Below the pieces are notes generated by a model. That model saw only the letters and a list, made by a program, of their open reading frames with translations, made no database searches and was not told the DNA's origin. This document shows, in pieces, positions 6,198-12,109 of a stretch of 36,752 nucleotides of DNA (position 1 is the first letter of the stretch; the number at the start of each line of letters is the position of its first letter). The position numbers and the translations under genes were made by a program. Source of the DNA: Candidatus Eisenbacteria bacterium (lineage in GTDB: Bacteria; Orphanbacterota; Orphanbacteria; Orphanbacterales; Orphanbacteraceae); the NCBI GenBank assembly GCA_016867715.1, contig VGIW01000026.1, positions 1 through 36,752 of the forward strand, in the 5' to 3' direction.

Positions 6198-9070
6198 TCA
6201 TTCCCGCTCGGAACGCGGCCGACACGCTGCCGGACACGATCCGATCCCTTGAAGATCAAACTTTCTCGAAATGGGAGGCGATCGTCGTCGAGAACAGCTC
6301 GACAGACGACACCGCGATCGTGGCCGAGCGCTTCTGTGCGAGAGACGCGCGCGTCCGAGTTCTCCGGCACCCCGGCGGGGGCGCGAGCGCGGCGCGGAAC
6401 GCGGGCCTCCGCGCGGCGCGCTTCGACTGGGTTCTCTTCCTCGACGCGGACGATCGGATTCAGCCGACCTATCTCGAGAAGATGACCGGGGCTCTCCGAG
6501 GCGACCCGCTCCTCGACGGGGTCTATTGCGGTTTCACGCGCGAGACGGAACGCGGTCTGCCGGGAGGATCCGACCTCCACGAGGACGACAAAGACCTCTT
6601 CCGCGTCTTCGCGCGCTGCTGCGCTTGGAGCATCCACTGCGTTGTCGCGCGAAAGGCTCTCGTCCAGGAAGTCGGCGGGTTCCCCGAGGATCTCGTCACA
6701 TGCGAGGATTGGCTTCTCTGGCAACGTCTGTTCCGGGCGGGGGCCCGTTTCGCCCGCGTCCCCGAGCTGCTCGCCGTTTACCGAATCCGTCCAGCTTCCG
6801 CTTCACAGGACGGGCTCCGGATGGCGCGCGACACGATCCGGGTCGTCGGGATCGGCCACGGTCCCGACCCGGCCGTCCGGAGCCCGCGTCCCGAGCACGC
6901 GAGGGGTCTACCGGAGACGGAGGTGGGCGCCGCGCGCCTTGCGGCCCTCGCGTGGCCCGCAGCCCTCCTCGTCGGGCACAGCGAGGACGGCCGGCGCGTC
7001 CTCGACCTCGTCCCAGGCGATCGTGATCCGAACTTTTCACCGGAGATTCTCGCCTATACCCTCTTCCATGCGGCTCGCCTCACACGGTCGCTCCCCGAAA
7101 ACGCATGGATCGACCTATGGCCCGAGGTGGGGGGCCGGGTTCGAGAGCTGCTCGACGCGTACGAGAAACACACGGGAGCCCCGCACCTCGCGCGCCGCGC
7201 GATGCGGATCCTCGAGTCGATCGTCCTTTCGACGACCGACGAGAATCGCTCGCTGACGTTCGGGTCGCTGCGGAAAGTCGGTATCGAGCTCTCCGAGAAG
7301 ATCCCGGAGCTCGCGGCCGGACCCGGCGTCGAGAGGGTCGATTGCGCGCTCGCTTTCATGGGAAGACCGGTCGGATCGGTTCACCTCCCCGTTTGCGATG
7401 GGATCGTTCCCTCGGCGGTTCTCGCGGACGCGGTCGCAAGCGAGGATGCCTATTCTCTCCTCCGCCTCTATTGGGAGGAGCTCGACCGGGGAAGGTTCCG
7501 CCCCGGGCGTTCGTTCCTTTTCAAGATCGCGCGGCGCGCCGCGCGAGCGGCGGGGTCGCTCCTAGGCAATCGGAGACGGGATTTCGAGGAGTGGGCGCTC
7601 GCCACGATCGACGAGTTCGCGTTATCGAGCGAGATGGATTTCGGGAAGGACTCCGGCCCGCCGATCCGCGTCGCCCGAGAGGCGATTCCGCGCGTGGAGT
7701 TGTGCGCGCCGATCCCGAACCTCGAGGTCGAAGGAGGGGAAACCGACATCGTTCTCGCCTTCGCGGGGCGTGCGATCGGGAAAGTTCGTGTCCGCGCTGA
7801 CCGAGGGATCGTCCGCGCGAGCGAGCTTCGCCGCGCAGCGATCGAAGCTTGCGGTCTCGACCTTTTTTGCCTGGTTGTTCGCGAATCCGTCCTCGAGCGT
7901 TCGCTTCGGGACGGCGTCCCGCTCCGGGAAAGGCTTCGAGAGAAGCTCGAGCGAACGCAGGCCGAGAATCGCTCGGGAGAGGCGGCCGGGTCCGACCCCG
8001 CCCGGGAGGCGGCCCTCTACGGATTCAGGCCGGAAGGAACGGTTCTGTTCGCCCGCCGGGATCCGCTTGCCGTCGGCACGAGCGCCTCGCGCCGCGCGGC
8101 CTTCCCCGCGAACGCAGTCCCCGACCTCCTCGAAACAGCGCGCGCTCTAGGGGAAGCGAGTTTCGTCCCTCCCGAATCGGCCGAAGAACCGCGCCGCGCG
8201 CTCTATGTGCCCGAGTGGATCGCGCCGGTGAAGACGCGAAGCGCGCGCCCCTTCGCGTGCCCCGATCCCCGAAGAGTCCGCGCGCGGAACACAGCGGTTC
8301 GTTTCATCCAGCGCGCATTCCCCACCGCCCGCCGGGCACTCGGCAAGCACGCGATCGCGGATCGCCTCCCGATCCTTCTCTACCACCGAATCGCGGAGGA
8401 CGGACCCGCCGAGCTCGCGCGCTACCGCGTCTCCCCTGCGGCGTTCGAAGAGCAAATGCGCCACCTCCTGGATCGCGGATATCGGGCGATCGACCTGGAC
8501 GAGTGGGCGGAGGCGAGAACGAGGCGGCGGCAAATCCGGGGACGCGCGGTTCTCATCACCTTCGACGACGGCTATGAAGACTTCGCTAGGAACGCCTGGC
8601 CGATTCTGCGCGCGGCAGGATTTCGCGCGACGGTCTTCCTGGTCGCGAATCTCGTCGGGAAGCGCGCCGTGTGGGACGATTCGGTCGGGGAGGGTGCACC
8701 GCTCCTCGGAGAGGATGCGGTGCGCGCGCTCCAAGAGGAGGGAGTTCTCTTCGGCTCTCACGCGATGAACCACGTCCCCCTCACGGCGCTTTCCCCGGAG
8801 GAGATCGTGCGGGAGGGGACCCAATCGCGGCGCGAGCTTGCCCGTCTCCTCGGGGAACCGCCGCGGGCCTTTGCGTATCCCTTCGGGGACGAGGGAGCGC
8901 TGGTCCGGCATCTGATCGGCGCCTCCGGCTATGTATATGGGCTGACGTGCGACCACGCTCACGCCCGTTACTCGCATCCTCTGCTCGCCCTGCCGCGCCT
9001 GGAGGTGGAGGGGAGCTTCACGATCGAGAGGTTCGCCCGGTTGATCGAGACAAGAGAGAAGGGGATCTGA
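6185..9070 (+). CDS. Fused GT2 glycosyltransferase - polysaccharide deacetylase with two accessory modules
   Basis: A 961-residue bifunctional protein. Residues 1-210 are a GT2 domain (VSVIIPARN, LFLDADD at 85-90, catalytic CEDWLLWQRL near 173). Residues about 385-415 and 520-550 hold two copies of the small module (FMGRPVGSVHLP, FAGRAIGKVRV) separated by about 100 residues. From about 727 comes a NodB-type carbohydrate deacetylase: LLYHRI, TFDDGY (792-797, with D794/D795 as base and metal ligand) and SHAMNH (metal ligands H859 and H863), then FAYPFGDEG. It probably adds an N-acetyl sugar and deacetylates it or the growing glycan. The start is TTG 6185 behind GGGGAGGA; the gene overlaps the previous one by 13 bases. 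No signal peptide is present, so the deacetylase should act in the cytoplasm, unusual for NodB-family enzymes. Confidence 0.88.
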   Translation: MVSVIIPARNAADTLPDTIRSLEDQTFSKWEAIVVENSSTDDTAIVAERFCARDARVRVLRHPGGGASAARNAGLRAARFDWVLFLDADDRIQPTYLEKMTGALRGDPLLDGVYCGFTRETERGLPGGSDLHEDDKDLFRVFARCCAWSIHCVVARKALVQEVGGFPEDLVTCEDWLLWQRLFRAGARFARVPELLAVYRIRPASASQDGLRMARDTIRVVGIGHGPDPAVRSPRPEHARGLPETEVGAARLAALAWPAALLVGHSEDGRRVLDLVPGDRDPNFSPEILAYTLFHAARLTRSLPENAWIDLWPEVGGRVRELLDAYEKHTGAPHLARRAMRILESIVLSTTDENRSLTFGSLRKVGIELSEKIPELAAGPGVERVDCALAFMGRPVGSVHLPVCDGIVPSAVLADAVASEDAYSLLRLYWEELDRGRFRPGRSFLFKIARRAARAAGSLLGNRRRDFEEWALATIDEFALSSEMDFGKDSGPPIRVAREAIPRVELCAPIPNLEVEGGETDIVLAFAGRAIGKVRVRADRGIVRASELRRAAIEACGLDLFCLVVRESVLERSLRDGVPLRERLREKLERTQAENRSGEAAGSDPAREAALYGFRPEGTVLFARRDPLAVGTSASRRAAFPANAVPDLLETARALGEASFVPPESAEEPRRALYVPEWIAPVKTRSARPFACPDPRRVRARNTAVRFIQRAFPTARRALGKHAIADRLPILLYHRIAEDGPAELARYRVSPAAFEEQMRHLLDRGYRAIDLDEWAEARTRRRQIRGRAVLITFDDGYEDFARNAWPILRAAGFRATVFLVANLVGKRAVWDDSVGEGAPLLGEDAVRALQEEGVLFGSHAMNHVPLTALSPEEIVREGTQSRRELARLLGEPPRAFAYPFGDEGALVRHLIGASGYVYGLTCDHAHARYSHPLLALPRLEVEGSFTIERFARLIETREKGI

Positions 9071-9072
9071 AG

Positions 9073-10062
9073 ATGAGATGGGAGGCGCGCGGCTATCGTC
9101 CCGGAGACGAAGAAGCGATTCTCGAGCTCTTTCGGGTCGTCTTCGGCGAGGCGAAGATGACGCTCGCGATCTGGAACTGGCTCTACCGAGAGAACCCGGA
9201 GCCGGATCCGATCATCGGCCTCGCCTTCGATCAGGAGACCCGCGCCCTCGTCGCTCACGGCGCGGTTCTTCCCCTCCCCGCGCTCCTCAGGGGTCGCCGC
9301 GCGACCTTCGGGCTCGCGATGGACGCGATGACCGACCCCGCGGTCCGCGGAGCAGCGCTCGGGCGGCGCGGAGCGTTCGTCCTCGCGGCGGAACAGGTGA
9401 TCGGGAGGATCGTTCCGAGAATGCCTCTCGCCTACGGATTCCCCGGGGAGAGGCATCTCGCGCTCGGCCGCCTCCTCCTCGGCTACGAGCCGATCGGGCC
9501 GGTCCCCTCTCTTGGGCGCGCGCTCGACCCGCCGGGGGAGATGCGTCGCGAGAGGTTTCTGGCGCCGTGGAAGATTCACCGCGTGCTACGTTTCGGGGTC
9601 CGCGCCGACGAGCTTTGGAGGGCGGTCCGCCGAGACTACCCGTTGGCCTTATATCGCAATAGTCGATATCTAAATTGGCGTTACTTTAAGATTCCCCATC
9701 ATCGCTATCGGGTCTTCGCCCTGACCGGCCGCCTCGGTCGATGGAAAGGATGGGCGGTCCTCTCCGTGGAGGGGAAGACCGCGCGCCTCGTGGATCTTTT
9801 TGTCCCGAGGGGGATTCCCGACGGGACGGAGTCCCTCGTCCGAAGGGCGCTCGATGAGGCGGCGCGAATGGGCGCCGAGCGATGCGTGGCGTGGATGCCC
9901 AAGCACTCCCCCGGTCGACCTCTTCTCGAGAAGCTCGGCTTTCTTCCAGAGCCGGAGGAGGAGCAGGACTTCCTCGCGGTCCGGATCCACGATCGAACGC
10001 TCACGAAAGAGGCCGTCGAGCGGAGCTTCCACTTTCAGATGGGCGACTCCGACATGTTCTAG
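9073..10062 (+). CDS. GNAT-like acyltransferase at the end of the polysaccharide operon
   Basis: 329 residues from ATG 9073, two bases after the previous stop. The N-terminus (YRPGDEEAILELFRVVFGE) is the usual opening strand and helix of GNAT acyltransferases. The central region matches a variety seen beside polysaccharide genes, with LAMDAMTDPAVRGAALGRRG as the acyl-CoA-binding stretch and AYGFPGERHLALGRLLLGY downstream. A second half (VLSVEGKTARLVDLFVPR, SLVRRALDEAARMGAERCVAWMP) repeats the GNAT topology. The probable role is N- or O-acylation of a sugar, or of an intermediate in the same pathway. The upstream deacetylase would expose free amines, giving a plausible substrate, but this is inference. 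Confidence 0.7.
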   Translation: MRWEARGYRPGDEEAILELFRVVFGEAKMTLAIWNWLYRENPEPDPIIGLAFDQETRALVAHGAVLPLPALLRGRRATFGLAMDAMTDPAVRGAALGRRGAFVLAAEQVIGRIVPRMPLAYGFPGERHLALGRLLLGYEPIGPVPSLGRALDPPGEMRRERFLAPWKIHRVLRFGVRADELWRAVRRDYPLALYRNSRYLNWRYFKIPHHRYRVFALTGRLGRWKGWAVLSVEGKTARLVDLFVPRGIPDGTESLVRRALDEAARMGAERCVAWMPKHSPGRPLLEKLGFLPEPEEEQDFLAVRIHDRTLTKEAVERSFHFQMGDSDMF

Positions 10063-10079
10063 CCTTGCCCGCCGAATCA

Positions 10080-10132
10080 GCGCAAAGAGAGCCGGAGGAG
10101 AACGCGGCCCCTCAAACACCGGCTCCTTGCGC
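10080..10132. terminator. Composite hairpin between convergent gene ends
   Basis: An outer stem GCGCAA/TTGCGC (10080-10085 with 10127-10132) and an inner stem GAGCCGG/CCGGCTC (10089-10095 with 10119-10125) are separated by a small internal loop and close a 23-base loop. It lies across the ends of the polysaccharide operon (stop 10062) and the minus-strand gene ending at 10112. No U-tract is seen. Confidence 0.4.
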
Positions 10133-10576
10133 GCCCCCCGCCTTCCTCGCCGTCCGGCTCATCACCCAGAGGGGGACCGAGACAAAGACGAGCGCGTCCC
10201 CGCTCTCGACGAAGACCGTGAGAGCCTGCCCCCTCTTCTCGACGAGGACCGTCTCCTCGTCGCCCCGCGCATCGACGAGGACGAAGTCGGGCCGATCGCC
10301 GAGCCGGTCGAAGAAGACGCGCGCCGCTCGGGCGCACTGCGCGGCCTCCTCGGGCATCGCGTGAAAGACCTCGTTCGGAAGGAAGGGGAGCACCGCCGCG
10401 ACCGCGATCGAGGGGATGGCGAGAGAGACGTTGTCTCCCCGGCATCTCTTCTCCCTCACCTCGACTCGAATCGGCCCGCCGCGCTCGAGCGCGAGCGCGA
10501 GAGTCGCCCCGGCGGCCGAAGCTGCGAGAACGGCCGCCCCCGCGAGCGCCCAGATGACTCTCGCGCGCCCCGTCAT
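10112..10576 (-). CDS. Exported or membrane-anchored protein of unknown function, one repeat domain
   Basis: 154 residues from ATG 10576, which overlaps the preceding stop as ATGA, so the two genes are translationally coupled. A single hydrophobic N-terminal segment (VIWALAGAAVLAASAAGATLALAL) is a signal peptide or membrane anchor. The remainder is one copy of a domain also found twice in the upstream protein: a strand (IRVEVREKRC), a signature like VSLAIPSIAVAAVLPFLP, a helix and a final pair of strands (DFVLVDARGDEETVLVEKRG, ALTVFVES). No enzyme motif is visible. The frame runs on to a basic tail. I do not recognise the family with certainty; similar small proteins often sit near anti-sigma systems, but none is seen here. 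Confidence 0.65.
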   Translation of the reverse strand: MTGRARVIWALAGAAVLAASAAGATLALALERGGPIRVEVREKRCRGDNVSLAIPSIAVAAVLPFLPNEVFHAMPEEAAQCARAARVFFDRLGDRPDFVLVDARGDEETVLVEKRGQALTVFVESGDALVFVSVPLWVMSRTARKAGGAQGAGV

Positions 10577-11145
10577 CGGACGCCTCCCGAAGGATCGGCG
10601 TCGATCCAAATACGCACGGTCGAGTCCTCCTCGTTCACCACGACGATCTCACCCTCTCCGCTCGTGCCGAGCGCGCGGATCGCGGCGAGGACGTCGAGCT
10701 CCTCCCCCTCCCCCGAGGCGAGCGCATCGAGAACCGAGAGATGGAGCCGGATGTCGACGGTCTCCGGGATCGTGCTTCCCTCCACTTCCTCGCGGGCGCG
10801 CACGAGCAAGAAGTCCCCCTTCTTCGTGACGCGCACGTCCTCGTCGATCCCCTCGACCGAGATGTACTCCCCTTCCCTCGCCTCCCGCACCGCCCTCAGG
10901 ATCTTCCGTATCTCCTCGGTCTCGATTTCCTGGTCCTCGATACGGATCTTCCCTCCCGACATCTCATCCGTCCGGATCGTCTCGAGAACCGACTCGACAA
11001 GCTCAAAGGGGAGGTTGATGCGAACCGTCTCTCCCGCCTCCCCCCGTTCCTCGACGAACACGTGCAGCCATCTCTCCTCGCCCGCGTTCGCACCGGCGGC
11101 GAGGAGAGCGATCGCGAACGCGCAAAGGATCGCTCGGGTCTTCAT
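10573..11145 (-). CDS. Exported protein of unknown function, two tandem repeat domains
   Basis: 190 residues with a clean signal peptide (MKTRAILCAFAIALLAAGANA, cleavage near 21) and a good shine-dalgarno (AGGGAGGG). The mature protein holds two related units: residues about 27-115 (LHVFVEERG, VRINLPFELVESVLETI, helix EEIRKILRAVREA, ISVEGIDEDVRVTKKG) and about 125-185 (VDIRLHLSVLDAL, LDVLAAIRALG, EIVVVNEEDSTVRIWID). Each unit has the order strand, helix, acidic helix, strand pair. The protein is very acidic. The coupled downstream gene encodes a third copy fused to a membrane segment, so the two probably form a complex at or outside the inner membrane. No catalytic residues are apparent. Confidence 0.7.
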   Translation of the reverse strand: MKTRAILCAFAIALLAAGANAGEERWLHVFVEERGEAGETVRINLPFELVESVLETIRTDEMSGGKIRIEDQEIETEEIRKILRAVREAREGEYISVEGIDEDVRVTKKGDFLLVRAREEVEGSTIPETVDIRLHLSVLDALASGEGEELDVLAAIRALGTSGEGEIVVVNEEDSTVRIWIDADPSGGVR

Positions 11146-11179
11146 CGTACCCTCCCTGATCGGCGGCCTCGGTTCCCAA

Positions 11180-11218
11180 ATCCTCTCGACTACCCTTCCT
11201 TACGACAGACGAGAGGAT
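11180..11218. promoter_or_regulatory. Inverted repeat upstream of the repeat-domain gene pair
   Basis: ATCCTCTCG (11180-11188) and its exact complement CGAGAGGAT (11210-11218) are separated by 21 bases, 35-73 bases upstream of ATG 11145. It could be an operator or a weak transcript hairpin. Nothing else in 11146-11322 is convincing. Confidence 0.35.
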
Positions 11219-11322
11219 CGGTTTCCTCGTTCGGAAGATCGGCGGACGGCGCGGCCCTGGAGACCTCGTGCGGCCGTAACTTCTTATGCGTAAAAGCGTT
11301 CCGTCGCCCGACCGGCGGGCCG

Positions 11323-11982
11323 TCATCGGATCAGCACCATCTTTCTTGCGAGGTGGGCGTTCTCGGTGGCGATTCGGTAGAAATAGAATCCGGTCGGGAG
11401 GAGTTCCCCCCGAGCGTTCTTCCCGTCCCAGGGGACGACGTGGACCCCCGTGGCGCTCGGCTCATCGACGAGCGAGACGACCCGCGCGCCGGCCGCGTCG
11501 AAGATCTCGAGCCGCACCCTCTGCGGCGCGCGGATCTCGAAGCGGATCGACGTGTTCGGGTTGAAGGGATTCGGGCGGTTCGGCTCGAGCGCCAGATAGC
11601 GCGGATCCGGGGGAATCGGAGAGGCGCCCGCCCGATCGTGGATTCGAATGCTCACGGAAGCCGGCTCGGAGTAGTTCGGGATCTCGTCGAACGCGAAGAC
11701 GGAGTAGTAGTAGGTCTCCCCGGGCAGAATCCCTTGATGCAAGAAGGATCCCGATTCGCCCGGCCGGGCCGGGAAGCGCCCCCCCTCCTCTCCCTCCTCG
11801 GGATGCGCCGGCGCGCGTTCCCTCGAGAAGCGGACGAGGATCCCGGCAAGGTCGGCGTCCGGCGGGTTTCGCCAAGTCACGGTGACCGTTCGCTGGTCTT
11901 CGGCCGGAAGAAGAGCCGCCGAGAGACCCAGTGCGAACACGAGCGGAAGAAGACGCGCGTTTCGACCGATCACCTTTCCCAC
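11323..11982 (-). CDS. Small exported fibronectin-like protein with FlgD/T9SS sorting domain
   Basis: 219 residues from GTG 11982 (or 216 from GTG 11973, which has GGGAAAG just upstream). A hydrophobic signal peptide (LLPLVFALGLSAALLPA) is followed by a fibronectin type III-like domain (VTVTWRNPPDADLAGILVRFSR, then ETYYYSVFAFDEIPNYSEP), a linker, then NRPNPFNPNTSIRFEI and a FlgD/Ig-like module ending FYFYRIATENAHLARKMVLIR, about residues 130-219. There is no enzyme domain, so it may be a structural or adhesive surface protein, or a binding partner for other exported proteins. It lies 127 bases downstream of the aminopeptidase gene's stop in the opposite sense of numbering, that is upstream on the minus strand side of 11323, after a strong GC hairpin, so it is probably transcribed separately. 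Confidence 0.75.
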   Translation of the reverse strand: MGKVIGRNARLLPLVFALGLSAALLPAEDQRTVTVTWRNPPDADLAGILVRFSRERAPAHPEEGEEGGRFPARPGESGSFLHQGILPGETYYYSVFAFDEIPNYSEPASVSIRIHDRAGASPIPPDPRYLALEPNRPNPFNPNTSIRFEIRAPQRVRLEIFDAAGARVVSLVDEPSATGVHVVPWDGKNARGELLPTGFYFYRIATENAHLARKMVLIR

Positions 11983-12053
11983 CGATCCGGAGCGCCGCGA
12001 TCCCCGGCGCCGGCACCGCCGAACGAACGAAACCCGAGAAGACCCGAAAGCGA

Positions 12054-12085
12054 GGGCGGGCGGTGGACGCGCCCGCCGCCCGCCC
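12054..12085 (-). terminator. GC-rich hairpin terminator after the M1 aminopeptidase gene
   Basis: A perfect 10-bp stem (12054-12063 with 12076-12085, GGGCGGGCGG and its complement) closes a 12-base loop, 24 bases past the stop codon at 12110. On the minus strand it is followed by CTCGCTTTCGGG, only weakly U-rich. It probably separates this gene from the small exported protein gene downstream. Confidence 0.55.
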
Positions 12086-12109
12086 GTTTCGCCGCGTGAT
12101 CGTTTCTAC

